Source of the DNA: Rhodobacter capsulatus
GTDB taxonomy: Bacteria > Pseudomonadota > Alphaproteobacteria > Rhodobacterales > Rhodobacteraceae
Assembly: GCF_003254295.1 (NCBI RefSeq)
Contig: NZ_QKZO01000006.1
Location: 18,819-82,818, forward strand
Length of the DNA: 64,000 nt
Direction: 5' to 3'
Below the pieces are notes generated by a model. It had not been told where the DNA came from. It searched no databases and saw nothing but the letters and a program-made list of their open reading frames with translations. Position numbers and translations under genes: made by a program. How positions within the stretch are numbered: position 1 is the stretch's first letter; each line of letters starts with the position of its first letter. This document shows positions 47,330 to 55,531 of the stretch, piece by piece.

Positions 47330-48595
47330 TCAGGCCGTGGCGGCTTCGGCGGCGCGGTTCAACTCGGCGATGGATTGGGCGAGTTTCTGGATTTCCTTGC
47401 GCAGCGGCGCCTTGGCCGCCGACAGCGCCAGCGGCAGGCCGTGGTCATTGGCCTGGGTGACGATCCGGCCGCAATCGGAGAGCAAAAGCTCGATACCGAT
47501 ATCCAGGCTTTCGGCCAGCCGCTTCACCCGCGACTTGCCCGACAGATCGGTGAATTTCGGCGCCCGGTTCAGCACGAAGCGCAGCTTCTCGATCGGCAGG
47601 TTTTCCGCCTTCAGCGCCCGGATCATCCGCAGCGTGTTCTGCGCCGAACGCATGTCAAGCTCCATCACCGCGAAGTAAAGATGCGCCTGGCTCAGCACGG
47701 TTTCGGTCCAGCTGACGACGGTGGTCGGCATGTCGATCACCACGAAGTCGAAATTCGACCGCGCCATCTCGATGATGCGGGAAATATCCTCGGCGGTGAC
47801 GATGTCGAGCGGCAGCATTTCCGACGGCGCGGTCAGCACATGCAGCCGGTCGTTGAAGGTCAGAAGCGCCTGATTGAAGCTTTCGGCGTCCATATGCGCG
47901 GTGTCCTGCAGCATCTCGAACACCAGATCGCGGCGCGGCAGGTCCAGATAGGTCGAGGCGGAGCCGAATTGCAGGTCGAAATCGAGCAGGCAGACCCGCG
48001 GCGCCGGCGCCGGGGATTTCTTCGAGGCCTCGGGCGTGGCCAGTTCCCAGGCCAGGTTCACGGCAAAGGTCGTCGCCCCCACCCCGCCCGACAGGCCATG
48101 CACCGGCAACACGACGCCATCGCGCCCGCCCGCGGCCTTGAAGGCGGGCGGGGCCGCGGCGGCGGCGGGCAGCTCGGGCGGCAGATCGGACTGGCCCAGC
48201 CGCTCGATCGCCTCGTGCAGGGCGCCTTCGGGCAGCGGATAGGGCACGAAATCATCGGCGCCCAGACGCAAGAGCTGGTGCAGGGCGATCGGGCTGACCT
48301 CCTCGGCGATCAGGATGACGCGGATGCCCTTTTCCTTGGCGGTGCCGATGATGCCGGAAATCCGCGCGAGGTTGTTTTCATCTTCGTTGTCGACCGCGAT
48401 GGCGATGAATTCGAGCAGTTCGGAATCCGGCTGGTTGAGGAAGACCGCCGCATCCTCGAAGGTCAGATCGCCCCAGCTTTCGCCCAGCTCGGCTTCCATG
48501 TCCTCGATCAGCAGGTCGAAATTCGAGACGTCCCGCGAGACCGTACAGGCCACGATCGGCGCCGGTTCCGGAGAAAGACTTGCTGCTGCACTCAT
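47330..48595 (-). CDS. CpaE/TadZ localisation ATPase-like protein
   Basis: A 421-residue protein with an N-terminal receiver-like region and a ParA/MinD-type ATPase fold. The deviant P-loop is HGLSGGVGATTFAVN: alanine (A174) replaces the lysine of the usual GKTT. This substitution is common in CpaE/TadZ proteins, which position the pilus machine at a cell pole. DFVVIDMPTTVVSWTETVLS resembles the Walker B region. A 234-bp gap with a terminator separates it from the OmpA-like gene upstream, so it could start a second transcript. Confidence 0.88.
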   Translation of the reverse strand: MSAAASLSPEPAPIVACTVSRDVSNFDLLIEDMEAELGESWGDLTFEDAAVFLNQPDSELLEFIAIAVDNEDENNLARISGIIGTAKEKGIRVILIAEEVSPIALHQLLRLGADDFVPYPLPEGALHEAIERLGQSDLPPELPAAAAAPPAFKAAGGRDGVVLPVHGLSGGVGATTFAVNLAWELATPEASKKSPAPAPRVCLLDFDLQFGSASTYLDLPRRDLVFEMLQDTAHMDAESFNQALLTFNDRLHVLTAPSEMLPLDIVTAEDISRIIEMARSNFDFVVIDMPTTVVSWTETVLSQAHLYFAVMELDMRSAQNTLRMIRALKAENLPIEKLRFVLNRAPKFTDLSGKSRVKRLAESLDIGIELLLSDCGRIVTQANDHGLPLALSAAKAPLRKEIQKLAQSIAELNRAAEAATA

Positions 48596-48779
48596 TGCCT
48601 CGGTCCTTTGTTACGCATTTCGCGACCGGGACCGGGCAAGCCTGCGTCCGGCACAGCCGCGAAAGGGGCACGACTCGGGGACGTGCCATTTCCTGCCCGT
48701 TAAGGGTCGCGGCCAATCAGGGCAACATTTGGGCCGGATTGTTCCAATTGTGGGGTATTTGGCGACGATCCAAGAAACA

Positions 48780-48806
48780 GGCGGGCCTTGTTGCCAAAGC
48801 CCGCCC
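48780..48806 (-). terminator. Terminator between OmpA-like gene and cpaE
   Basis: On the minus strand GGCGGGC and GCCCGCC form the stem, extended internally by TTG/CAA around GCAA, followed by TGTTTCTT. It divides the Tad cluster into two possible transcription units. The rest of the 234-bp gap (48596-48829) holds no gene. Confidence 0.8.
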
Positions 48807-48829
48807 GGAACGAAAGATCTGCGCAGCGC

Positions 48830-49507
48830 TTATTGCGGGGCGCCACCGCCGCCGCCACCGCCGCCGCTGCCGTTGCTCTGGCCGGTCGACAGCGTGACGA
48901 TGCTGACCGGCATGGCCGAGGCGACATATTGCCGGAACACCAGTTCCGCATATTGGCCATCCAGATATTGCGGTGTGCGCTTGACCAACCCCGAAACCTC
49001 GGTGACGGTGCGGCGGTTCTGCACATTCGGACCCGGGTCATAGACCAGCGGCTGCGTCTTGCCATAGGATACGACCGCTTCCAGCCGGGACCGGGAAATC
49101 CCCTGCCCGGTCAGGAAGGCGACGACGGCGCGGGCGCGGCGCAGGCCCAGCGCCTTGTTGTAGGCATCCGAGCCGACAAGATCGGTATGGCCATAGACGC
49201 GGAATTTCACCTCGGGGAATTGCCGGATCCAGTTCGCCTGCTGCACGAGCGCCGCCTGCGCCGTGCCGTCGAGCCGATCCGAGTTGAAGGCGAAATTGAC
49301 GGTATTGGGCACGTCCTGGGCGAATTTGCGCGTCAGGCTGACGGCGAAATCGCGTTGCCCGGTCATCATCAGGGTGTTGTTCATCGTGGCATTGCCGAAG
49401 CCGCCGGTTTCATACTGGCTGCCCAGTTCGGCACCGCTGCACCCGGCCAGCGCCAGCGCGCCCGCGACGATCACCCCATAGCGCATCCTCTGGACCCCCA
49501 GCTGCAT
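48830..49507 (-). CDS. OmpA-family lipoprotein in CpaD position
   Basis: A 225-residue lipoprotein with signal RYGVIVAGALALAGC. Residues about 70-165 form an OmpA-like peptidoglycan-binding domain: TVNFAFNSDRLDGTAQAALV, KFRVYGHTDLVGSDAYNKAL and LRRARAVVAFL. The tail is Gly-rich (SNGSGGGGGGGGAPQ). In the Tad order this slot usually encodes CpaD/RcpB, so this protein may anchor the secretin to the cell wall. GGAG supports ATG at 49507, two bases after the secretin stop region; ATG at 49486 is the alternative. Confidence 0.85.
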   Translation of the reverse strand: MQLGVQRMRYGVIVAGALALAGCSGAELGSQYETGGFGNATMNNTLMMTGQRDFAVSLTRKFAQDVPNTVNFAFNSDRLDGTAQAALVQQANWIRQFPEVKFRVYGHTDLVGSDAYNKALGLRRARAVVAFLTGQGISRSRLEAVVSYGKTQPLVYDPGPNVQNRRTVTEVSGLVKRTPQYLDGQYAELVFRQYVASAMPVSIVTLSTGQSNGSGGGGGGGGAPQ

Positions 49508-49511
49508 CCCG

Positions 49512-50921
49512 TCACTCCATCACATAGCCGTAGGAGCCGGAAAAATCCTGCCGCGCCACTTCGCCCGCGGCGCCGCCCTCGGTCTTGCCGCGCAGGAACA
49601 GCTCGGATTCGCTGGGCAGCCGGATCCGGTCGGTCGGCAGCGCCAGCGCCTCGCCATGCGTCGGCGTGACCAGATGCGGCGTGATGATGATGACAAGTTC
49701 GGATTGCTTGCGTTCGAACGCGGTCGAGCGGAACAGCGCGCCCAGCACCGGCACATCGCCCAGCCACGGGATCTGCGTGTTCAGATCGTTGAAATCGTCC
49801 TGCAGCAGCCCGGCGATGGCAAAGCTTTCGCCGTCGCGCATCTCGACCGTGGTCGAGGTCTCGCGGCGCTTGAAGGCGTTCACCGTGGTGCCGTTGTTCG
49901 ACATCGTCACCGAGGTGTCGATGGCGGAAACGGCGGCGGCGATTTCGAGGTTGATCAGATCGCCGTCGACGACGCGCGGGATGAACGACATCTCGACGCC
50001 GAACGGCTTGTATTCGATCGACACGCCATCGTCGTCCACCACCGGGATCGGATATTCGCCGCCCGCCAGGAACTTGGCCTGCTGCCCCGACAGCGCGGTC
50101 AGGTTCGGTTCGGCGAGGGTGCGCACCATCCCCTTGCTTTCCAGCGCTTCCAGCAGGACGCCGAATTCCATGTTGCCGACGGTGAAGCCAAGGCCCAGCG
50201 CGCCCTGGGTGTTGGGGGAAATCGGCATCGTGCCCTTGTCGAAGGCATTGCCCACCGCATCGGTCGCGGTGAAATTGCCGGTGCCGGTGACGACGCCGGT
50301 CTGGGCGCTGCCGCCGCCCACCGTGCCGCGCATCGCCAGCGACGAGGCGAGATTCTTCGACACCGAGCGCTGCATCTCGGCGAAGCGGACTTTCAGCATC
50401 ACCTGCTGCGTGCCGCCGACATTCATCAGGTTCGACACCCGGTCGCCTGCGTAGCGGCGCGCCAGATCCAGCGCGCGATCCAGTTTCGCCGCCGACGACA
50501 CGGTGCCCGACAGCACGATGCCGTCATTGGCGGTGCGAACCTCGATAGTCTCGCCGGGCAGGATCTGTTTCAGCCGTTCCTTGAATTCCGCGATGTCGGG
50601 GGTGACCTGCACTTCGACATTCGACAAAAGCGTGCCGTCGGCGCCCAGAATCGTCATCGTCGTGCGGCCGGGCACCTTGCCCAGAACATAGATCGTCTTG
50701 TCGGACAGCGTGGTGACATCGGCGATGCCTGGATTGGCGATCGACAGTTCCGAGAACGGCTGATCGCTTTCCACCACCACGGCGCGGTTCATCGGCACCG
50801 CCAGCGGCGTGCTGCCCGTGCCCGAGACGATGCGCAGCGTCTCGGCGGCAACCGGCAGGGACACGGCCGTCGCCAGCGCGGCACCCAGCGCGCAAGCCCC
50901 GAGGAAACTCTTCATTTTCAT
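49512..50921 (-). CDS. cpaC: Flp pilus secretin (CpaC/RcpA)
   Basis: A 469-residue outer-membrane secretin. A signal peptide (MKSFLGACALGAALATAVSL) is followed by an N-terminal BON-like domain (EVRTANDGIVLSGTVSSAAK). The secretin domain contains VRTLAEPNLTALSGQQAKFL and GGEYPIPVVDDDGVSIEYKP. The signature near the end is VPVLGALFRSTAFERKQSEL, followed by VIIITPHLV. It forms the pore for the Flp pilus. It is encoded between cpaB and the OmpA-like gene. Confidence 0.94.
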   Translation of the reverse strand: MKMKSFLGACALGAALATAVSLPVAAETLRIVSGTGSTPLAVPMNRAVVVESDQPFSELSIANPGIADVTTLSDKTIYVLGKVPGRTTMTILGADGTLLSNVEVQVTPDIAEFKERLKQILPGETIEVRTANDGIVLSGTVSSAAKLDRALDLARRYAGDRVSNLMNVGGTQQVMLKVRFAEMQRSVSKNLASSLAMRGTVGGGSAQTGVVTGTGNFTATDAVGNAFDKGTMPISPNTQGALGLGFTVGNMEFGVLLEALESKGMVRTLAEPNLTALSGQQAKFLAGGEYPIPVVDDDGVSIEYKPFGVEMSFIPRVVDGDLINLEIAAAVSAIDTSVTMSNNGTTVNAFKRRETSTTVEMRDGESFAIAGLLQDDFNDLNTQIPWLGDVPVLGALFRSTAFERKQSELVIIITPHLVTPTHGEALALPTDRIRLPSESELFLRGKTEGGAAGEVARQDFSGSYGYVME

Positions 50922-51013
50922 GGTGACCCTGCCTCTCCGATCACGCTGCTGCCGCCGGATCTGCGCCCGGTATGCGGTGATTTTCACCCGTCTGGCGCAG
51001 ACAATGCCCGAGT

Positions 51014-51037
51014 GTTGATTTTTTTGCAAGAATCAAC
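51014..51037. terminator. A/T-rich hairpin between cpaB and cpaC
   Basis: GTTGATT (51014-51020), loop of ten bases with a T run on the plus strand, AATCAAC (51031-51037). It could be a weak attenuator or RNA stability element in the leftward operon. The 175-bp gap 50922-51096 contains no gene. Confidence 0.45.
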
Positions 51038-51096
51038 CGGTTTGGCGGCCCATTTCCTGCCGCGCCAGCCCCCGGCCGTGGCCGCAGCGGCGAGGC

Positions 51097-51972
51097 TCAC
51101 TCCTTGCAGGGGATCGGCATCTCGACCACGTCGGTGCCCTTGCGCATCTTGATGGTGCAGACCCGCTCGGCCTCGACCTTGACCGCCTCCTGCGCCTGAA
51201 TGCCCAGAAGCTTGTTGCGGTCGATCTCGATCGCGCCCAGATCGGCGGTGTTCTGCATCCCCACAAGCGACAGCGTCAGCTCTCCGGTGCCCTGCGCCAG
51301 GGTCAGCGAGGCGACCTGTTCGGGCGTCACCTCGGCGGTGACCGTGGTGGCCAGCTGGGTTTCCTCGGCGCGATCGGCATCGGCGCTCTGGTCGATGGCG
51401 ATCAGCCGCAGGTTGGTGTCGATCAGCTTCGTCACCCGCTCGCCGTTCACCTCGCCCGACCAATAGACATCGACCCGGTCGCCCGGCCGCAGAAAGCCCG
51501 AAACCCCGGTGGTGGCATTGACCGAAATGGTGAAGGCGCGCATGTTCGGCGACAGGCTGGCGGTGATCCCGGCATCGACACCGGGGGCGGTGATCTTGTT
51601 GCCCAGGATCGCCTCATAGGCGTCATAGGCCCGCAAGGCCGCGCGCGGACGGGTCTCGCCGCCGGGGAAGACCGAGGCGGCCCGCGCCTCTTCGGGGGCA
51701 TCCTGGGGCGTCGCGACGCTGTGGAAGATGCCCGCGGGCAGATGGCCCACCTGCATCTTGATCACGCCCAGATCGGCGGCGGTGAAGCGTTCGCCATAGG
51801 CCAGCGGGCGGCGCAGCACCACCACGTCGACCAGCTGCGGCGCATTGCGCCGTTCGGCCACCAGCATGTCCCGTTCGGCCTGGAACTGCGAGATCTGCTG
51901 CTGCGCCATGTAGACCGCAAGACCGGCAAGGGCGACACCCAGCACCAGCACCAAAGCGACAATCATACGCAT
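51097..51972 (-). CDS. cpaB: Flp pilus assembly protein CpaB (RcpC)
   Basis: A 291-residue protein with a single N-terminal membrane anchor (RMIVALVLVLGVALAGLAVY) and an SAF-like periplasmic domain (RRPLAYGERFTAADLGVIKM). ISVNATTGVSGFLRPGDRVD is the CpaB family hallmark. It is thought to act with the secretin in the periplasm. A Cys pair at the end (RVCTIKMRKG and PIPCKE) may form a disulfide. The gene lies between the pilin genes and cpaC. Confidence 0.94.
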   Translation of the reverse strand: MRMIVALVLVLGVALAGLAVYMAQQQISQFQAERDMLVAERRNAPQLVDVVVLRRPLAYGERFTAADLGVIKMQVGHLPAGIFHSVATPQDAPEEARAASVFPGGETRPRAALRAYDAYEAILGNKITAPGVDAGITASLSPNMRAFTISVNATTGVSGFLRPGDRVDVYWSGEVNGERVTKLIDTNLRLIAIDQSADADRAEETQLATTVTAEVTPEQVASLTLAQGTGELTLSLVGMQNTADLGAIEIDRNKLLGIQAQEAVKVEAERVCTIKMRKGTDVVEMPIPCKE

Positions 51973-52062
51973 CCGCGCCCCCTTTTCCTTTTCGGACCGA
52001 ACCCTCGGTCACTGCCCAGACACCATCCGACCCGGCAACGCGCAGGCGCCGCCCTCCGCGGA

Positions 52063-52266
52063 TCAGAAGGCGACCTTCACCGACTGCGTGTCCAGAAAAT
52101 CTCCGACATTGCGGGCGACACTGCCGGAATTGCTCCAGATCAGCGCGCCCGCAACCATGCCCAGCGACACCACGGCCGCGGTCAGCACCACCCAGTCGAC
52201 GGTGATCGCCCCCTCTTCGTCACGGCAGACCCCGGACCAGACGGCCGACAAAAGTCCTTCTCGCAT
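52063..52266 (-). CDS. Flp-type pilin 1
   Basis: A 67-residue prepilin-like protein. A short charged leader (VCRDEEG) is followed by AITVDWVVLTAAVVSLGMVA, a hydrophobic helix. Processing is expected after the Gly in DEEG. Canonical Flp pilins have Glu-Tyr at +5/+6 of the mature part; here Asp-Trp occurs instead. A short C-terminal segment (NVGDFLDTQSVKVAF) completes it. AGAAGGG lies upstream. It is the second pilin after the flp-like gene at 52443. Confidence 0.88.
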   Translation of the reverse strand: MREGLLSAVWSGVCRDEEGAITVDWVVLTAAVVSLGMVAGALIWSNSGSVARNVGDFLDTQSVKVAF

Positions 52267-52397
52267 TTCGGTGTTCCCTTCTGCACTGGGCAATTCTGCG
52301 CCATTCTGGCGCCGCAAGGCGGCACAATTGGGGCGGATCGGCGCATTTTTTTCGACGAATCCGCCGCCCAATGCGCAAGATCAGCCCGAAACAGGCG

Positions 52398-52421
52398 AAG
52401 GGCCGCCCGAAGGCGGCCCTT
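52398..52421. terminator. Hairpin between the two pilin genes
   Basis: AAGGGCCGCC (52398-52407), loop CGAA, GGCGGCCCTT (52412-52421): a perfect 10-bp stem just past the first pilin gene (leftward). It may partially terminate transcription and raise first-pilin mRNA over the downstream genes. Confidence 0.85.
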
Positions 52422-52442
52422 GCGATCGATCCCGAGGGGAGA

Positions 52443-52637
52443 TCAGAACGTGCTCTTGACTTCGGCTGTGTCGAGGTAGGTGCCGACTTTTTCGGTCAGA
52501 ACTTGGGTCTTGCCGCGCACCAGCGTCAGGGCGGCAGCGCCCAGGCCGACGACGGCGGCGGTCAGCACGACCCAGTCAACGGTCACGGCGCCATCTTCTT
52601 CGGTGCGGATCTTGCGGGCGAGTTTGAAGAATTTCAT
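52443..52637 (-). CDS. Flp-type pilin 2 (promoter-proximal)
   Basis: A 64-residue prepilin-like protein, the first gene of the leftward Tad locus. KFFKLARKIRTEEDG is the basic/acidic leader; AVTVDWVVLTAAVVGLGAAA is the hydrophobic core with the same Asp-Trp variant of the Glu-Tyr motif. AAGGAGAG precedes the ATG at 52637. A CtrA-type box lies 150 bp upstream and a strong hairpin follows, consistent with high, cell-cycle-linked expression of the major pilin. Confidence 0.9.
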   Translation of the reverse strand: MKFFKLARKIRTEEDGAVTVDWVVLTAAVVGLGAAALTLVRGKTQVLTEKVGTYLDTAEVKSTF

Positions 52638-52787
52638 CGGGTCTCTCCTTCGGTTCGGGTTGCTCCGCGCTGCTGCCGGGCTTCGTTGCATCCAGCCTCG
52701 CGGTATGGGCTCTTTCTGGCGGTGAATCGTGACCTGATTGGGGCGGAAGCGGTATATCTTCGCGGCAAGGCCGAAACCCCACCGAAG

Positions 52788-52803
52788 TTAATGCAATCTT
52801 AAC
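52788..52803. promoter_or_regulatory. Perfect CtrA-binding motif upstream of pilin genes
   Basis: TTAA (52788-52791), seven bases TGCAATC, TTAAC (52799-52803) matches the CtrA consensus TTAA-N7-TTAAC exactly. The 416-bp divergent spacer 52638-53053 separates the pilin operon from the lytic transglycosylase gene and has no other gene. In Caulobacter CtrA activates pilA; the same logic is inferred here. Confidence 0.7.
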
Positions 52804-53053
52804 CATTTTCGCGGCATCGACACGGGTTTGTCCCGCGGCGAAAGAATCGGATCGACGCCCGGCGGCTGGCCCTTTCGCGGCCGCGGCGCCCGCCGCGCAA
52901 GCCTTCGTGCAACAGGTCGGGGGGAATCTTGCCCCGGTCAGGCACGGATATCGCGTTTTTCTTGGTTTTCCGCCCGGTTTCGGGAATAGTGACCGCAACC
53001 GGCCCCGCCGGACAAAAGGTCCAAAACCGGATCACCAGAGCAGGATTGCGCAC

Positions 53054-53929
53054 ATGCGCCGGATAATCGTCGTCAGTCTCGCCCTGAGCGCGACCGTTGC
53101 GGTCGTGCCCGCCCTTGCCGAAATCGGCCCGAAATCGCCGACCGTGCATCATTTCGAGCCCCGCCGCGTGCTGCCGCCGAAAGCCGGGCAGACGCGGTTC
53201 CTGACGATCCAGATCAACCCCGAGGAACAGGCGGCCGCCCTGGCCGCCCAGGCGGCCAAACCCTTCGCGCCGCTGACCGCGACCCCGCCCCCCGCCTCCG
53301 GAACGGGGGCGGGAACGGGCCGGACGGCGGATGGCGGCGCGGCCTCCTATGCCTGGTTCTGGAAGGCGGTCTCGCCGACGCTTTCGGATCGGGCGGGGCG
53401 GTTCCAGCAGGCGATCGACGCGCTGAGCATGGGCCCGGGCGGGCAGGCGGTGCGGGCGCCGCGTCTGGCCAGCCTGCAGGCGATCGCGCAGACGCATGGC
53501 CGCGACATCCTTGCCGCGACGATCGGCACCGAGGTTTCACCGGCGCTGGTGCTGGCGGTGATCTCGACGGAATCGGGCGGGCAGGCCGATGCCGTCTCGC
53601 GCTCGGGGGCGGTCGGGCTGATGCAGCTCATTCCGGCGACGGCCACCCGCTTTGCCGTCTCCGACAGCCGCGACCCGAGCCAGAACATCAAGGGCGGCGT
53701 CGCCTATCTGAACTGGCTGATGAAGGAATTCGACCGCGATCCGCTGATGGTGATCGCCGCCTACAATGCCGGGGAAAACGCGGTGAAAGGCAATGGCGGC
53801 GTGCCGCCCTATGCCGAAACGCGCGATTATGTGCCCAAGGTGCTGGCGGCCTGGCAGGTGGCGCGGGGGCTGTGCCTCAGCCCGCCCGAACTGGTCACCG
53901 ACGGCTGCGTCTTCGCCTCGAAGGGATGA
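53054..53929 (+). CDS. Lytic transglycosylase (SLT domain)
   Basis: A 291-residue periplasmic enzyme. Signal peptide RRIIVVSLALSATVAVVPAL is followed by a low-complexity Pro/Gly/Thr linker. The lysozyme-like SLT domain has catalytic E173 in VISTESGGQ, with RSGAVGLMQLIPATATRF and VIAAYNAGENAV as family motifs. It cuts peptidoglycan to form anhydro ends; near a pilus locus it could make room for the apparatus, though the gene is divergent from it. Its stop overlaps the next ATG in ATGA form. Confidence 0.93.
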   Translation: MRRIIVVSLALSATVAVVPALAEIGPKSPTVHHFEPRRVLPPKAGQTRFLTIQINPEEQAAALAAQAAKPFAPLTATPPPASGTGAGTGRTADGGAASYAWFWKAVSPTLSDRAGRFQQAIDALSMGPGGQAVRAPRLASLQAIAQTHGRDILAATIGTEVSPALVLAVISTESGGQADAVSRSGAVGLMQLIPATATRFAVSDSRDPSQNIKGGVAYLNWLMKEFDRDPLMVIAAYNAGENAVKGNGGVPPYAETRDYVPKVLAAWQVARGLCLSPPELVTDGCVFASKG

Positions 53930-53931
53930 CG

Positions 53932-55371
53932 ATGAGCAATGACAAACCGCTGGTGCTGGATGTCGACGGCACCTTTCTGAGCACCGATCTGCTTCATGAA
54001 AGCTTCTGGGCCGGTCTTGGCCGCGCGCCGCTGCGCACGTTGCGGATCACGGCGACGCGGTTTCGCGACCGCGCCCGGATGAAGGCCGAGCTGGCCGCGC
54101 TGGGGCCTTTGCGCACCGATCTGATGCCGGTCGCCCCCGCCGTGGCCGAGGTGGTGATCGGCGCGCTGAACGAGGGCCGCGAGGTCTGTCTGGCCTCGGC
54201 CTCGGATCAGCGGCTGGTGGCGCAGCTGGCGGCCGATCACGGGCTCTCCGAGCGGATCTTCGCCTCGGACGGGCGGCGGAACCTGAAGGGCGCCGCCAAG
54301 GCCGGGGCGCTGGTGCGGACCTTCGGGCCGCGCGGCTTCGTCTATGCGGGCAACGAGGCCTGCGACATGGCGGTCTGGGAACAGGCGGAAACCGCGGTGG
54401 TGGTGGGCCGGCTGCCCGAGGCCGCCGCCCTGCCCGCGCGCGGCATCGGCGTGGTGACCCTGCCCGGCGGCTGGAGCGCGGCGGCGCTGTTCAAGGCGCT
54501 GCGGCCGCATCAATGGGTGAAGAACCTGCTGCTGCTGTTGCCGATGATCGCGGCGCATCGTTTCGACGCCGCCACGCTGCTGCCGATCCTGCTCGGGATG
54601 GTGGCGTTTTCGCTGGCCGCCTCGGCGATCTACATCGTCAATGACCTGCTCGATCTCGAGGCCGACCGGCTGCATCCGTCGAAATGCCGCCGCCCCTTCG
54701 CCTGCGGCGCGGTGCCGATCAAGGTGGGGATGATCGCCTGCGCCGGGCTGGCGCTGACGGCGCTGGGCCTTGCGGCGGCGCTGAACGCGGGGTTCCTCGG
54801 CATCCTTGTGCTTTATATCGCGATGTCGCTTACCTATTCGCTGAAGCTCAAACGGATGCGCTGGATCGACATCACCACGCTGGCGGCGCTTTACACGCTG
54901 CGCGTGATCGCCGGAGCCGCGGCGGGGGCGGTCGATGTCTCGATCTACATGCTGATCTTCCTCTTCCCGATCTTCCTCAGCCTCGGCTGCGTGAAGCGGC
55001 TGACGGAACTGACCCTTGCCACGGAAAACGAGCCCCTGCCCGGCCGCGGCTATGGCCGCCCGGACCGCGGCGATCTGCTCAATGTCGCGGCGATCGGCGT
55101 CGTGGGAGCGCTGGTGGTCTTCTTTCTCTATTCGATCTCGGATCAGGCGCGGCGGCTTTACCCCGACACCTGGCTTTTGTGGCTGGCGATGCTGCCGATG
55201 GGGGGGTGGCTGGTGCGCATGGTGGCGCTCGGCTGGTTCGGCAAGCAGGATCACGACCCGATCGTCTTCGCGCTGCGCGACAAGTTCGGACTCGGCATCC
55301 TGATGATGACGCTGAGCCTGATGTTCTGGGCGGCGGGCCTTTGGGCGCAATGGTTCGGGATGGGCGGCTGA
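53932..55371 (+). CDS. HAD-UbiA fusion: haloacid-dehalogenase domain plus UbiA prenyltransferase
   Basis: A 479-residue protein with two modules. Residues 1-190 resemble a HAD phosphatase: PLVLDVDGTFL (D10, D12) and GFVYAGNEACDMAVW. The rest is a UbiA-type integral membrane prenyltransferase with NDLLDLEADRLHPSK (N237, D238, D241, D245), like decaprenyl-phosphate phosphoribosyltransferases. SLTYSLKLKRMRWIDITTLA holds the second motif, and many membrane helices follow. It probably transfers a phosphoribosyl or similar group to polyprenyl phosphate and dephosphorylates it. AAGGG favours the second ATG (53932) over the one at 53926 overlapping the previous stop. Confidence 0.88.
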   Translation: MSNDKPLVLDVDGTFLSTDLLHESFWAGLGRAPLRTLRITATRFRDRARMKAELAALGPLRTDLMPVAPAVAEVVIGALNEGREVCLASASDQRLVAQLAADHGLSERIFASDGRRNLKGAAKAGALVRTFGPRGFVYAGNEACDMAVWEQAETAVVVGRLPEAAALPARGIGVVTLPGGWSAAALFKALRPHQWVKNLLLLLPMIAAHRFDAATLLPILLGMVAFSLAASAIYIVNDLLDLEADRLHPSKCRRPFACGAVPIKVGMIACAGLALTALGLAAALNAGFLGILVLYIAMSLTYSLKLKRMRWIDITTLAALYTLRVIAGAAAGAVDVSIYMLIFLFPIFLSLGCVKRLTELTLATENEPLPGRGYGRPDRGDLLNVAAIGVVGALVVFFLYSISDQARRLYPDTWLLWLAMLPMGGWLVRMVALGWFGKQDHDPIVFALRDKFGLGILMMTLSLMFWAAGLWAQWFGMGG

Positions 55372-55384
55372 TCCGGCTGCAGCG

Positions 55385-55517
55385 GCGGGGGTTTCACACC
55401 CCCGCACCCCCGTGGGATATTTGGGCCAAGGTGAAAACAGAGCCTTCAGCCCTTTCACCTTGGTGAAAATATCCCGGGGGGTGAATTGCCGAAGGCAAGA
55501 GGGGGGCAGAGCCCCCC
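55385..55517. repeat. Dispersed palindromic repeat, type 1 (copy 6)
   Basis: GCGGGGGTTTCACACCCCCG forms a hairpin. The arm GGGATATTTGGGCCAAGGTG begins at 55414 and continues AAAA. The inverse arm (CTTTCACCTTGGTGAAAATA from 55452) ends TCCCGGGGGG. GGGGGGCAGAGCCCCCC (55501-55517) is a third hairpin that could terminate valS. It fills the spacer between the convergent HAD-UbiA and valS genes. Confidence 0.88.
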
Positions 55518-55531
55518 TTCTTCTTATCCGA

